DNA of 64,000 bases from Chara braunii (GCA_003427395.1 BFEA01000013.1:2862880-2926879), one strand, 5' to 3'. Positions 1-11,724 are shown, counted from the first letter of the stretch. The notes: generated by a model from the sequence alone, not told the origin. A program made the numbers and translations.

Positions 1-521
1 CTGTGTTGAGTTGGCTCATCATCTGGGTTACTTTCCAATTGTGATCTTAGCAGTGTCATCCTGTGATTGGTTGTTGGGAGTTCATCAGAGAGAGAGAACA
101 CTGTGTATATTCTCCCCATCTATGCATGGTTGTTATTCCGTTGTTTATCTCTGGTCTGTGTGCAGGTGGACTCTCTCTTCCTCCCCTGTGTCTCATGCAT
201 GTATGGGCGCGTGTGAGTCTTTTGTGTGTGAGTGGCAATCAAATTGTCAAACAACCAAGTTCATAACACTCGTCACTGTGTTTGCCACCGTTCACACACA
301 CACTCGACACTCAACTCTGGATCTCCCTGAATACCCCATTCACTTCCCTCTCTTACACACACACACTCGACACTCAATTCTAACCTATGGCGGCTATGGC
401 CGCTCTACTACTACTGACTATTGCTACGATGTCTTCCTTCGGCCCACTTCGACTTCGGGCGACCTGCAGACCACCTCGCACAAGACGCTGTAGCAGCGCT
501 TCCACATGGCTTACGCAGTGA
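1..521. other. Intergenic, no gene recognised
   Basis: No reading frame here resembles a known protein. A CA-rich tract followed by the word ACTCGACACTCAA occurs twice, near 299-315 and 362-378, so a short local duplication is present. The open frames on both strands lack any recognisable motif and look like chance ORFs. Confidence 0.5.
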
Positions 522-523
522 AT

Positions 524-667
524 GAATGGATGGCTGGGCACTGCCTCTTGATTTATACTTTTGTAACTGATGAATGGATGGCTAGGCACTGCCTCTTGAT
601 TTATACTTTTGTAACTGATGAATGGATGGCTAGGCACTGCCTCTTGATTTATACTTTTGTAACTCGT
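524..667. repeat. 48-bp minisatellite, 3 copies
   Basis: Three nearly identical 48-bp units start at 524, 572 and 620. The unit length is a multiple of three, so both strands stay open across it and give repetitive 16-residue peptides. The first copy differs from the others by one base (ggctgggc versus ggctaggc). There is no sign that it is translated. Confidence 0.9.
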
Positions 668-879
668 TGGTCTGCCCCTTTCCACCGGGCCCATGGTGCA
701 ACAGTCCCTCATGGTACTTGCTGACTGTGCAAAGTGAGACTGGGACTGGTACTGCTGACTACGCGAAGTTGGACTCACCACTTGCCCACTTGCCTCTAGC
801 CTACTGTGTAAAACATGAGAACAAATTTGAAAGGCCACTTCCGGACCTTCCGAAAGTTTGTGGACTTGGCCTTTCGTAA

Positions 880-973
880 ACTGTAGCAGCTACGACCTTG
901 ACCCTTCGAGACTGTAGCGGCTACGACCTTGACCCTTCGAGACTGTAGCAGCTACGACCTTGACCTTTCATAA
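880..973. repeat. 31-bp minisatellite, 3 copies
   Basis: Units beginning ACTGTAGC(A/G)GCTACGAC start at 880, 911 and 942. The third copy degrades toward its end. The following 300 bases up to 1290 hold loosely similar CGACTAC/GACCTTGAC words but no clean period and no coding signal. Confidence 0.8.
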
Positions 974-1313
974 CTTCAACAACTATGACCCTTATGCAGA
1001 CATGACCCCTACTTCGACAGGTCTAAGGTTCAAGACCCGACAACTACTCGGACCTACGATAGACAACTTTCAACTACTAATACACAGGTCACGGGTTCAA
1101 GACACGTGGTCGACTTGATACTGTACATAGGTAAGGTAAGGCCTGGGGATCGAACTCTGGGATCCGCAACTGTGACTGCAAAAAGGTGAAAACCGTTTCA
1201 CTCCTGCCGGCCTAAATTCGAGGTCCTCCGAGAATACTTCAGTCTAAGGAAGGACCTTTACCTTTCTTACCTCTCTCGTAGGCTCGAACTATATCGGGAG
1301 CTGTCTCTAAAAG

Positions 1314-2099
1314 TTACGTTCGTGTAAACCAGCGGTCGTCTTCTGGTTCCTGAAAAGCGAACCCGACTTTATACCGCTTCTGCGGACGACCTCTACCTCC
1401 TGTTCTAAACACATCTTCACCTACTATGCCATCAATATCGTACCTTCCATCCATGTCCGGAGGGATCATGGATCTGCGTGATGGAAACTGTTCACTTGTG
1501 GTACAAGGCAACAACATTGACGCATGGAACACCGGGTAGGTGTGGAGGTGCGCTAGAATCTCTATAGTGTAGGACGGTCCATCCTCTCCGCCCTTTACTT
1601 CTAGGACTGGCCACGGTCCTCTATACGTAGGCAGTAACTTCTGAGAGATGTTCTCCTTAGGAGCAAACTCTTTAGACTTGACCCAGACTAAGTCGCCTAC
1701 TTGAAACTGTGATGGGCGACGTTCCTTGTTAGCTTGCTCAATCATCCTATGCCGGGCCTTCCTGAGGTTCTCTACAACGATAGCTAACTCTTTCTCATGC
1801 TGTATAGCGAACTCTCGTGTATCGGGCGATAGCCTCTGAATCTGATCCCGAAGTCCTTCAAATGGTCTCCGCGGTTTAAAGGACTTGTGCAACTCGTTGG
1901 GAGTGCGACACGTAGATAAGTGCACGCTATTATTGTAGGCACTGGCCATCTTTGGAGCCAGCTCATCCCAGTTGACCTGATCGGGCCTAATGTACATTAT
2001 GAGAACTTGCTGCAGGAGGTTGTTCATCTGTTCAGTCTGGCCGTTAGTCTCAGGATGACGACCATATGACATCAGCAACTTTGAGCCATAAACTTTCAT
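1314..2099 (-). pseudogene. Ty3 element A integrase core end and C-terminal domain
   Basis: This minus-strand frame begins just after the second catalytic Asp region. It contains SYGRHPETNGQTEQMNNLLQ, which carries the integrase catalytic Glu. It then has the GPY/F-type module (GDLVWVKS, LLPTYRGPWPVLEV, YPVFHASML) and ends with a degraded chromodomain-like tail (YDIDGIVGE ... RYKVGFAF ... RWFTRT). In chromoviruses this tail guides insertion to chromatin. The aromatic cage residues are not clearly kept. It is a broken remnant. Confidence 0.85.
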
Positions 2100-2184
2100 C
2101 AGCTCCTGCCAGTTCTGACTAGTGAATCGGGTATCCCTGTCACTAACTATCGACAGCGGTATACCATGCTTACTGACCCAATGT

Positions 2185-3327
2185 TCAAAAAACTTTTGAA
2201 CTACTAAATCTATGCGTGCCTCTACAAGTAAAGGAACAAAAACTGCAAGACATACCTATACCTGCAAATGATAATGCTCGTTCTACTATGACCATGACTT
2301 GACTTTTGCCATGCCTACTCTTGACCCGAGTATCCATAAAGTCGATGGACACAGAATCTCCGGGTCTATCAGGAATAGGCAAGGGTCTGAGAAGACCAAG
2401 AGGGGCTCGCGTAGTAGTCTTGTTTCGTTGACAGACTTTATAACTGCGAACATGCTCTATGCAGTCGGCCTTCATACCAGGCCAACTGTACACGCACATA
2501 AGGTTGGCTAGTGTCTTTTGCCAACCAATTTGTCCATCTGTATCATGGCATTCCCCTAAGATCAAACTATGGATCTCTTCATTGTTGGGAATGCACAGGC
2601 GGTCAACTACATCAGTCTTCTCGAATAATAAGCCATCAGTAGTGCGGTAGTTTGGCTCGGACTCTGGGGCCTCCTTAACTCTCTTGAGGAGATCACTAGA
2701 GATAGGGTCTTGTGCATAGGCCTCTCTAACTTTCTGTTGCAGGTCTCTCCCTATATCTAGATAGTGAACTATTGCCCCAAAGTAATCAGCTCTTCTACGC
2801 AGAGCGTCCGCTACTACATTGTACTCCCCTTTAACTGGCTTTAGTTCAAAGTCATACTGTTCTAACTTTGCGGCCCACCTAGTAAGCTTAGGTGTCATCT
2901 TGGCCTGAGTCTTCAGCCACTTTAGTGTCTCATATTCTGCTGCAGGGAGGTTCTTACCACGGCGTAAAAGTTGTGAAGCAGGTCGCATATCGTGGTCTGA
3001 GTAGACTTTGAAGTGCCTCCCAAGCAAGTATTTTTTCCAGTGCTCTAGTGCTTGCCTAAGAGCGTAGAGTTCTCTCTCATAGGTTGATGTCGCCACCTTC
3101 TCTGAAGGCATTCTAGCAAACATGAACTCTACGGGCCTATATCCATTGCCATCGTCTTGCTGTAAAACAACACCTATGCCACACTGACTTGCGTCAGTGG
3201 TAACAACGAAAGGCAGGGACGGATTGGCTACCTTAAGGACTGGATACTCTATCAATGCTCGCTTTAGCTTCTTCAGGGCTGACGCACAGTCCTTGTCCCA
3301 CTTCCAGATTGCTTCTTTCTTTAGCAA
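2185..3327 (-). pseudogene. Ty3 element A RNase H and integrase N-terminus
   Basis: A 380-codon minus-strand frame starts within the RT connection. It has an RNase H core: TTDASQCGIG with the first Asp, the YEREL Glu, YSDH, and NVVADAL with the last Asp. The integrase zinc domain follows, but the expected second His reads Gln (DTDGQIG) and the first Cys of the CxxC pair reads Tyr (SYKVCQRNK). Zinc binding is therefore probably lost. The integrase core starts with SIDFMD, which supplies the first catalytic Asp, and then the frame breaks near 2,250. Confidence 0.85.
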
Positions 3328-3382
3328 CCTGCGAAGGGGTGCAGCGAGGGTGGAGAAGTTCCTGACGAACTTCCTATAGTAG

Positions 3383-4089
3383 TTAGCTAGGCCTAAGAAC
3401 GACCGCAGGTCTAATGCCGTCTCTGTCTAGGACGTGGCCTAAGTACAAAACTTGGGTCTTAGCCCATTCGCACTTCTTCGCGTTGATCTTGAAAGTAGCT
3501 TCTTTCAGCTTCTCCAATACCTGCCTCAGATGACCCTCATGCTCCTGGAGAGTCTTGCTAAAGACTAAGATATCATCTAGATACAACACTACAAATCTAT
3601 TTAACCACGGCCTAAACAAATCATTCATACAACGCTGGAAAGTTGTTGGCACATTGGTTAGTCCAAAGGCCATAACTATAAACTCATAGTGCCCATATCT
3701 AGTCTGGAATGCTGTCTTGTATTGATCATCAGGATGAACCTCTATCTGATGATAGTTGGACTTAAAACCTATCTTCGAAAAATACTTGCAACCCTACACC
3801 CGGTCTAACAAATCGTTTATATAGGGTAGTGGTTCTGCATTCTTCACTGTAATCGCATTAAGACCTCTATAGTCTATATGCACATGCGCAACTCTCCCTC
3901 CTTCTTGGGGACGAAAAGAACAGGTGCTCCAAATGGAGACGAACTGGGCCTAATCCAACCCTTTTCAAGGAGCTCGTCCAACTGCTTATGCAACTCCTCT
4001 AGCTCCTTTGGGGACATTTTGTACACAACACCCTTAGGAGTCTTACTGCCAGACTCTATCTCAATGCGATGTTGGATGGGCCACGGCAC
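3383..4089 (-). pseudogene. Ty3 element A reverse transcriptase, frameshifted
   Basis: Two minus-strand pieces make up an RT. The 4089-3874 piece has the fingers motif LLEKGWIRPSSSPFGAPVLF followed by the start of the conserved LRMCIDYR-type block. The 3673-3383 piece has the palm motif MAFGLTNVPTTFQR and the catalytic YLDDILVFS, then LGHVLDRDGI. The stretch between them (3873-3674) carries recognisable RT residues in shifted frames. The catalytic aspartates remain but the frame is broken at least twice, so the enzyme is dead. Confidence 0.88.
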
Positions 4090-4174
4090 TACTCCTGTAG
4101 GCGGCTTAGCTAAGTCTGTATATTCCTCCAGCAGCTTGGCAATAGCCGGATCTATGGGTTTCTCTTCCTTAGGC

Positions 4175-4690
4175 TCAGTAACCGGCCTTACATAGGCTAC
4201 AAAACCCTGCTAACTGCTCCTTCTTCACTAAACGTGGGAACGCGGGAGCACTGAGACAGCAATGTGCCAAGGAGTTGTCTACTCCTGACACATGGAACAG
4301 ACGAGCCGTCTTGACTTCGCCTGTTGGACTAGGGAGCCTACACTCATGCTCTCTCAAGTGGAGTGTGGCCCTTGCTGCCTCTCCCCAGTCCATTCCTATG
4401 ACTATGTCAAAAGGAAGGTTGTCTTCTACGAGGAGAGTCGAGGAATGGAGAACTTTCTCTACCTTTCCATCCTTCTCTAGGCGAAAGTATGGTTGGACTC
4501 CCTCTACGTAATCCTCAACTCGCATAGTGCGATTGTCTGCGAGGATACTAACTACAGGGTCTTCCAACTTTTGGACCTTTAAACCCAACTTTAACTCTTG
4601 CAGCGCCTTTCTACTAATATAGTTGCGTGTAGCCCCACTGTCTATAACTCTGCCTCTAAAAATCTCTACATCTACTAAAACTAATCTTCA
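4175..4690 (-). pseudogene. Ty3 element A retropepsin fragment
   Basis: Reading the minus strand from about 4,680, the frame contains the catalytic retropepsin signature DSGATRNYIS near 4,645-4,616. About 85 residues later comes the flap-side sequence DIVIGMDWG, which matches the ILGMDWL-type motif of Ty3 proteases. A stop lies just upstream at about 4,692, so no gag is joined to it. The protein would cut the Gag-Pol polyprotein. Downstream, a frameshift separates it from the RT, so it cannot be part of a working polyprotein. Confidence 0.8.
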
Positions 4691-4699
4691 TCTTGTTAC

Positions 4700-5325
4700 A
4701 AACATCAGTCAAGGTGAGATACACATAAGTGGCAAATCACACAAAAAGTGTAGCATACACACGACACACCACACAGGAGAGAGAGACTTAGAACCGAGCG
4801 AAGGTATGCATCAAAAAAATAATAAACATGGTAACACAGACGCAACTTAGGCGACAAGACCCTACACCGTGTTTCTGTCGGTCGCCTGTTGGGCTTCATC
4901 AGGGGTCAACTAATACCTAGCGCAAGATGGACTGAGAGGTCTGTTACGGAAGTACTTATCAAGCTCATCCTACAATAGAACTGGCTCTCGGGCAAGGCAG
5001 GCCGTCGACCTTACGAAGTCGTCGAAAATGGCACATCCCAAGCAGATACTTCGGGAATTTCTAAGACGAACCACCAAGCGATCAACAGTCAAAGTCGTCA
5101 GGTCCCAAGTTCGAAGCGCCTCTAAATCCAAAAACCAGTCTTCTTGAACTACCCAGCAAAATAAAAAAATCACAAAAGGAAGGTCCTAAGTTCGAGTCAA
5201 AAAACTGGTCTTTCTGACCTACACAACGGAGAAAAAGTCACAAAAGCAAGTCCTAAGTTGAAATCAGAATGCCCACTATGCAACAATATCAAAACTGGTC
5301 CAAGGTTCAAGGTCCGTCAAGTAAC

Positions 5326-5329
<4 letters not shown>
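4700..5329. other. Non-coding stretch with degenerate 68-81 bp repeats
   Basis: No protein similarity was recognised. The words GGTCC(C/T)AAGTTCGA and ATCACAAAAGG recur with starts near 5101, 5182 and 5249, giving an imperfect 68-81 bp tandem repeat. This could be 5' leader or LTR remains of element A, but I cannot show that. Confidence 0.4.

Positions 5330-5370
<41 letters not shown>
5330..5370. repeat. (GA)n microsatellite
   Basis: About 20 uninterrupted GA dinucleotides. Arg-Glu or Leu-Ser dipeptide ORFs across it are artefacts of the repeat. Confidence 0.95.
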
Positions 5371-5374
<4 letters not shown>

Positions 5375-5416
5375 TTATAAGACTGAAAGAGAAAAATAAG
5401 AGACAAATGCCCACCC

Positions 5417-5817
5417 TTAGGTTAGAACACCGAACAAGGTTACGAGAGGAAGTGCCAATGTGTGGAAACATTGCACCCAGTGACTCCAATAGTCGTTCAT
5501 CCTAGAGGAAAAGTTTGTCAGACAGTTATCAAAATATTCATCAGGGAAATCCCTTGCCTGCAACTCCATCTGAAGAGTAAATAGGAAGCATGCATCAGCG
5601 CTTGGTATCGTTGTCAATGCTTTAGCCCGATGAAGACATGCAGTAATGACTGACATTTTCTGTTGTTTGTCGGAGTACGAGCCAAAATCCTGTTGACACT
5701 GAAACCGAATCCCTTCTTCAATGATGAAACGTTCATTCTTATGAATGGCCGCAACGAGCACCTTGCATGGCTGATTGAAGACCTTGATAACACATCCCAA
5801 AAAGTCTCATATATCAC
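5417..5817 (-). CDS. Unassigned minus-strand ORF, possibly a gene fragment
   Basis: A 127-codon open frame (5800-5417) has non-repetitive, ordinary amino acid composition, with Cys, His, Trp and Phe spread through it. It has no low-complexity sequence, signal peptide or transmembrane segment. I recognise no domain. It lies between relics A and B on the same strand as both, so it may be a decayed gag or a leftover exon of a host gene. It could equally be a chance ORF. A second overlapping frame (5817-5614) is no better supported. Confidence 0.2.
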
Positions 5818-6067
5818 CTCAACTCGTCATCTCCAATACCAAATCTTCATATTTTGGCCCAGGCAGGCATCCTCTCCTTCAACTCTTTTGCCACGCCTGT
5901 GAGGGAAGTGCCTAGAGCGACTCTCACACAAGCAGTCTCCGGACAACTATCTTGGCACTGGCCAGCAACCTCTGCCATAGACACATGTGGTTTGGGAGTT
6001 TCTATGTGGTGCACTCACTCTTCTCCACATGGTCTAGGGATAGGGGCAGTTGTGACCCCGGACAGAT

Positions 6068-7661
6068 GCCCTCTTGGATGGCTTGAATCTTGTCCGACAA
6101 CGGACTGATGCCCTCCGGTGTGACAAAATGGCCCAAGTATTCCAGCTCTTGCAAGACAAATTTGCACTTGTCGCGGTCGGCTTTGTACTTAGGGCGGCGG
6201 AGCGTCAAGATGATCCTCCAGTGTCCGGCTATAGACGAGAATGTCGTCTAAGTAGACCAGCATGAACCGGTCCAGCATCGCAAGAAACTCGTTGGTCATT
6301 GCCGCTTGAAAGGTCGTCGGGGCGTTGGTGAGGCCAAAAGGCATGACCACACACTGGAAATGCCCGTACCCCGTCTTGACTGTGGATTTGTAGCGATCGT
6401 TCGGCCGGATCGAACTCTGATGTTATCCCGACTTCAAATCCAATTTAGAAAAATACTTCGCGCCACCTAATTGCTCAAGAAGATGGTCGATACGAGGAAG
6501 AGGCCCCGCATTCTTGACGGTTTGCGCGTTGAGCTTGCGGTAGTCAATGAACAATCGTAGATCTTTGTTTTTCTTCCGTACGAAGAGAACTGGTGCTCCA
6601 TATGAGGAGCTACGAGGGCGGATCCAACCCTTGTCCAACAAGTCATCGAGCTGCGCGGTGAGGACCGTAAGCTCCTCCTCGCTCGTGCAAAAAATGCAAC
6701 CTTTCGGTGGCACGACACCGGCCTCAAGAATGATCTCGTGAGAGATCGGCCGATCCGGCACCACACCGGTAGGTGACTCGAAGATGTCGACGAACTCGTC
6801 AAGCAACCGCACCACACGGGGGTCCGAAGACAAGTCCGTGGATGAAGAGTCGGCTACCACGACGGTCTGTAGGAAGCATAGGCCTATCTCATCGGGCTGC
6901 TCGTAAACACAAGTAGCCCAGAATGACTTGGTCGTCACCACTTGGCACCAAATTGAAGGGTGTGGAAGAGTAATAGTACACGACACTTCGGCGCCGAAGG
7001 CGTCCCGAACGGTAAGAGTCCGCCGGTGGAAGTTGACCGTGTGATCCGCACTTGCAAGCCAAGGCATTCCCAAAATAATGTCGAAGTCCGTGTCCAAAAT
7101 GTCGAACGTCACCGGTTTGCATGCAAGAGGTGTGAAATATACCGGTACGGCCTCAATGTAGCGGTCGATAAGTTGTTGCGTCCTTCCGTCCACTAACCTG
7201 ATCGCCGTCGGGTTTGCCTTCCTCCAAACTTGTGTGCCAAGGCCAGTCCTTTGCATAAAGGCTTGGCTCATGAAATTGCGAGACGCGCCGCTATCCAGCA
7301 AAGCGCTGTAGGACACTTGCCCAACTTGGATGCGGACATAGAGGAGCGATGCGTTGTTGTCATCGTACCGCTGCTTGCGAAACTCGCGGGCCACCTTGGT
7401 AACATACGCAAGGATGTCCCCCACCGCAGCTTCTTCCTCCATCGGCGAAGTTGGTGGTGCATAGAAGGATAGATACGTGTGAAAATGAGCGCTACGCATT
7501 GCGGTCCCGACAATCAGCCCGTGGTCGGGAGCGGAAGCCATGCGAAATCCTCGGACGTGAGCGGGTCCAATACCTCTATGTTGAACTCGCGCGCCGAATC
7601 CCGTGAAGAACCACTTGAAGACGATAAGTTGCCGTTGTCGGACGGGGAAGATGCCGCACAC
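6068..7661 (-). pseudogene. Element B protease and RT N-terminal half
   Basis: The 412-codon minus frame (7661-6423) holds an intact retropepsin start ([14 protein letters not shown] near 7,310-7,260) and the later [10 protein letters not shown] motif. RT fingers follow ([40 protein letters not shown]). After a stop at about 6,423 the palm continues, with YLDDILV visible at roughly 6,260-6,220. A 23-bp deletion near 6,202, relative to element C, shifts the frame right after the palm. Unlike C, this copy still has the catalytic DSG of the protease. Confidence 0.85.
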
Positions 7662-9359
7662 ACGTCTTGTCCTTGAGCACGAGTACCCAGCGTAGGAACG
7701 AGCCAGGCAGCATAGTCCTCGTAAGAATATAGAAGAGGACTATCGACTTTCGCACGTGCCTCGGAACGAAGGGCGGTCACCCGCAAAGTGACCGGTTCGA
7801 AGGCGTCGAGAGTGCCGTCGAGTCACTCCCGACGGTGCTGAAGTTCCCGATTTGCCCTTGCCTTTCAACGGGCAACCCACTGTGTCGTGGAGATCGCTGT
7901 TACACCACAGACAATAGCGGAATCTCGTGCGTGCCTTGTACGCCTGTTCGGAGAGACCGTAGTGGGACCATGGGGCTCAAGCTGTGCTGTGCCGGGCCTG
8001 GGGATAGATGCGGAGTTTATCTTCGTCTTGCCGCGTCCTCGGCCTTTGCTAGGGCGGCCACCATCCCGGGCGGCTGCGAGTCTGTCCCGTTCATTGGCAG
8101 ACACGGCCTCACTAGATTGGTCGGTTGGCGTTGTCGTCGCAACCACGACCACTTTTGGTCGATGCCGATCTCTGCTCGGGCCTGTCGCAGACGAACGGTG
8201 GAGGTTCTTAGCCTCCTTGTTCATGACAATAATCTGCACGACCTTGTCGAAGAGCTCCGCCGTTGCCGTCAGGGTGTCCTCGACGTGAGTCAAGGCGTTG
8301 CCCAACGCCGGACACGACCTCGAGATGAAGTAGTGTTTGACGGCCTTGCCCATTTCAATATCTGGGACGAATATTAAGCGTTGGTACTCGACTATCTCGT
8401 CAACACTCGGCAGCGTGCCTTGTTCGAAGGTCGTCAACTTGTCCATTGCCTTGATCTTCGACGGTTCTACTTGGAACTGTTTATGCCACGCCGCCTTTAG
8501 ATCATCCCAGCTGATCTTGGTGTACTAGCCGGTAGCTACTACCCCATACTTGGACAAGAGATTGTCCAACCATGCTTGGCACGCGCCCCCCGACCGGGAG
8601 TATAAGTATGCGTGATGCTTGTCCTCACTGATGTGGTGTAGCTGCAACTTTAGCTCGAACTTGCCGAATCGGGTCCGTCTTCGTCGAATCGCAGAAGATC
8701 TCCTGATCATCGAACCTTGGAGTCGTCTCGTGCGGTGCCGAACTTGGGTTGGCAGCGGCAGCACAGATCCACTGTTCCAATTGTTGTGTGGCGGTTTGCT
8801 GTAGCTGCGTGTCGTCCTTGAGGGTTTCGACATCGATCTCCAATGCATTGAGGCGATCGGAGGTGTTGGAGGAGCTGGCATCGGGGGCGGCGGCGGGTCG
8901 TTGCTCCAGCTGCTGGAGGCGGCTGTTGAGTTGAGCCAACGCGTCGTCGAGGCTGTGGATGTCCTCTTGTTGTGTAATGCATGTTGCCAGGAGATCCGTG
9001 AGATGGGAGAGGAGTAGAGCGATCTTGCTTTCACTCTCTTCCATCTTACCATACTCGGCCTCGGCCGGCCAGTCCGCTGCCATTGTGAGCAAAGCTCGCT
9101 CTCCGCTGAATATCTTCTCGCGTCATTGAATTCATTCTTCATCGGCAGCCTTTGTTGTGGCCTCGTCTTGCTGGCGCTGCTGTTCGATTGCCAACAGATG
9201 TGCCTCCTCGGCGTCCTCGGCCTTCTTCTTCTCTGCGGCTGCTGCCTCGTCCGCCCGTTTCTTGGCTTCGGTAAATAAAGCCGTCATCCGGTCCTGATAG
9301 GCCTCGGCTGTTTCCCCGGGCTTCTGATCCATGCCGACTATTTGTAAGCGCGTGAGCAT
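7514..9359 (-). pseudogene. Element B gag, frameshifted
   Basis: Gag pieces lie in at least three minus-strand frames: 9359-9132 (coiled-coil-like, rich in Ala, Glu, Lys and Gln), 9142-8525/9092-8625 (matrix/capsid-like, with YSRSGGACQAWLDNLLSKYG), and 8446-7865 (capsid end). The nucleocapsid CCHC knuckle CLWCNSDLHDTVGC is intact near 7,910-7,870 but in a different frame from the capsid. Element C carries the same parts in one frame, so the breaks in B are secondary. Confidence 0.8.
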
Positions 9360-9375
9360 AGATCAGGCCGGAGGA

Positions 9376-9505
9376 CTGCTGACGTGGCACTCCCTGCTGC
9401 TGTCGTGGTACTGCTGTCGGCTGACGTGTCCTACTGACGTGGCCTGCCGATGTGGTCTGCTGACGTGGCCTGCTGACATGGCCTGTTGACGTGGCAACTT
9501 ACCAA
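9376..9505. promoter_or_regulatory. Array of TGACGTGGC-like motifs in element B leader
   Basis: Between the gag start and the LTR the plus strand carries six ACGT-core or near-core words: four exact TGACGTGGC, plus TGACGTGTC and TGACATGGC, mostly joined by CTGC linkers. TGACGTGG is a known plant bZIP site type. Read in element orientation these are GCCACGTCA. Element C has a shorter version at 17,875-17,960. Regulatory function is inference. Confidence 0.5.
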
Positions 9506-9599
9506 TGCTGCCGCAGGGGGTACCCGGAGACAGATAGAGAAGATAAGGCCAGAGGGCGGAACAACATAGGTGGGGAGGGATGGGTGGGATAAACCGCCA

Positions 9600-10257
9600 A
9601 GGAGCCACTAATCAAAAAGAAAAGTTTGAACTTCGCAAAAAAAATTCGAGAAAATAAGAATCCCAAGTTTTGCAAGTTCAGTTGGTCTCCCAATCTCCCT
9701 TGAAGTGTCAATGAGAAAAATTTTCGAACTTTCAGCCTTCCAATGATTATCAGATAGTGAAAATCGTAGAACTGCGAAATAAAAGAATTCCGAAAAAAAA
9801 AAAATAAAAAAAATCTGAATTACTTAGATGAGAGTATGCGCAGTTTGGAAAATGATAACTACAAGAGAGATTTCCCGTACCGTTTTCAAAAAAACGAGTT
9901 TCAGAAGAAAAAAAATATATATTCCGGATTTCCAAATAACGGGAACTTGCAAAAGGAAATCGAATTTTTCGAAAAAAAAGATATTTCAGATTTCCAACAA
10001 CGAACTTTTGAATTTTCAGAAGAAAAATGAAAACGGAAATTTCAGGTGTTGCGCTATTGTGATTTTCCACAATAGAAATAGCGGGAAAACAAAATCCAAG
10101 AAAAGAAAAAAAATTTGATTTTCGGCAGTGAGGTCAAAATCGTGATTTTGGGTGCTAATTAGTGTGCTCTAATCAATCAATCAATCAATCAAGACTAATC
10201 AACTAATTAGTCCCAGGACACGTGTCGGATCAGGTTGTCCTAATTCACGTGCGGTAT
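9600..10257. other. AT-rich untranslated leader of element B
   Basis: A-rich sequence with many GAAAAT/TTTTCGAAA words is shared with 18,070-18,670 of element C. It therefore belongs to the element, between the 5' LTR and gag. Open frames here are Phe/Lys-rich and not conserved between copies. A short ATCA tandem (AATC x4-5) sits at 10,170-10,190. Confidence 0.7.
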
Positions 10258-10267
10258 TCCGATACCA
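10258..10267 (-). other. Element B primer-binding site
   Basis: Minus-strand TGGTATCGGA lies two bases inside the LTR edge at 10,270, as in element C. It resembles the plant initiator-methionine tRNA primer site (TGGTATCAGA) with one change. Confidence 0.7.
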
Positions 10268-10269
10268 AC

Positions 10270-10973
10270 TGTTAAATGCCTAGTTGGGCGATGTACATAT
10301 ATAACCGAGGATCCGCAATGTGATGAAAAGGACTGAATGGACAATGCAGTGCTAGTGGAATCTCAACAAGCAGTGTACATCCTGATACATAGAAAAATGG
10401 TGCTTTGTAGCGCATTGGAAGACTTAGATATAAGTCTTGACCTGACGGGGACTGACCTCTATCACGTAGTGCAAGACAGCGCAGCAGAATGCTAACCCAA
10501 TCAATGTAGCAACGCAGACCAAACATACATCATCCTCATCACAAGGTGTGAAGGGGCTTGGCACTACACACAGGAAGAATGCGCCAGGTCCAGATCATGC
10601 ACAGACAAAGAGGAGGGGAACGGACGAAGACGAGGGGGAGAGATGGGAATGTCGTCAACACCAAGTCTTCGTTACAAGTCCCAAATAATCCCTCGTCAAG
10701 ATGTCTGAAGAACAATGTCGAGTCTGGATCCAAATGTCACCAATCCCGCTCTCTCGTAGTCTGCTGATGCAGTGAAGTTAGGTAGCGAGATGGTGAGAGG
10801 GAGATGGTGGACTGAGTAGAGGAAGAAGAAGAAATCTCTCTCTCTCATGTGCCAGGTACTAACCTGTGAAAATGGCGCTGTGGTGCAGGTACCTCGAAGA
10901 CGAAGCTGGAGCTATGGCGCTGCAGGTAAGTCTCCCNGGCCTCCGCCCAATCTCTCTCTCTCGCCAATACTAC
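10270..10973 (-). repeat. Element B 5' LTR, inner part (split)
   Basis: Starts TGTTAAATGCC next to the primer site and aligns with both LTRs of element C through the GA/CT tract and the CCTCCGCCCAATCTCTC block. At 10,973 it stops and element C begins. The missing outer part resumes at 19,991. One undetermined base lies at 10,937. Confidence 0.85.
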
Positions 10974-10974
10974 T
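10971..10974. other. Target-site duplication of element C, left copy (TACT)
   Basis: TACT immediately left of the C LTR matches TACT at 19,991-19,994, right after the other LTR. The last T overlaps the LTR's own first base, so the duplication is 3-4 bp. Confidence 0.6.
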
Positions 10975-11663
10975 GTTACATGCCAAGATGGGCGATGTAC
11001 ATAATAACTGAGGATCCGCAATGTGATAAAAAGGACTGAACGGACACTGCAATGCAAGTGGAATCTCAACAAGCAATGTGCATTTCGATACATACAGAAT
11101 GGTGCTTGATAGCGCAGGGAAGACTTAGATACAAATCCTGACCTGACCGGGACTGACCTCTATTATGTAGTGCAAGATAGCGCAACAGAATACAAGAATA
11201 CTAATGACTAGCCCAATCAATGTTGCAAAGCAGACCAAACATACGTCATTCTCATGCCTGGCGCTATACACAGGAAGAGGGCGCCAGGTCCAGACATGCA
11301 CAGACGAAGAGGAGGGGATCAGACGAAGACGAGGGGAGAGATGGGAAAGTCGTCAACACCAAGTCTCGTTACAAGTCCCACATAATCCCTCGTCAAAATG
11401 TATGAAGTCGAATGTCGATTCTGGATTCGAAATGTCACCAAGCTCTCACTCTCTCTCTCATAGTCTGCTGATGCAGTGAAGTCAACGAGAGGATGAGAGG
11501 GAGGTGGTGGACTGAGAAGAGGCAGAAGAAGAACTCTCTCTCTCTCTCTCTCTCTCTNNNNNNNNNNNNNNNNNNNNNNNNNNNNNNNNNNNNNNNNNNN
11601 NNNNNNNNNNNNNNNNNNNNNNNNNNNNNNNNNNNNNNNNNNNNNNNNNNNNNNNNNNNNNNN

Positions 11664-11724
<61 letters not shown>

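Larger units (their letters stand above)
1290..4700 (-). mobile_element. Ty3/gypsy retrotransposon relic A
   Basis: On the minus strand the fragments run in Ty3 order: aspartic protease (about 4690-4175), reverse transcriptase (4089-3383), RNase H plus integrase zinc domain (3327-2185), integrase core and C-terminus (2099-1314). They lie in several frames, so the element is inactive. I could not identify LTRs, primer site or gag. The protein sequence differs clearly from elements B and C to the right, so this is a separate Ty3 family. Both ends are approximate. Confidence 0.85.
6068..10269 (-). mobile_element. Ty3/gypsy element B, internal region, 3'-truncated
   Basis: This is the same family as element C (12,415-18,682). 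Alignable sequence starts at about 6,068 in the RT and runs through protease and gag to a primer site at 10,258-10,267. RNase H, integrase and the 3' LTR are absent: left of 6,068 the sequence no longer resembles element C. Its 5' LTR begins at 10,270 and is interrupted at 10,973 by element C, with the remainder at 19,991-20,598. Frameshifts relative to C lie in gag and RT. Confidence 0.85.

Noticed and set aside
524-973. CRISPR-like spaced repeats
   Set aside because: Units are directly adjacent with no unique spacers, and the DNA is eukaryotic nuclear.
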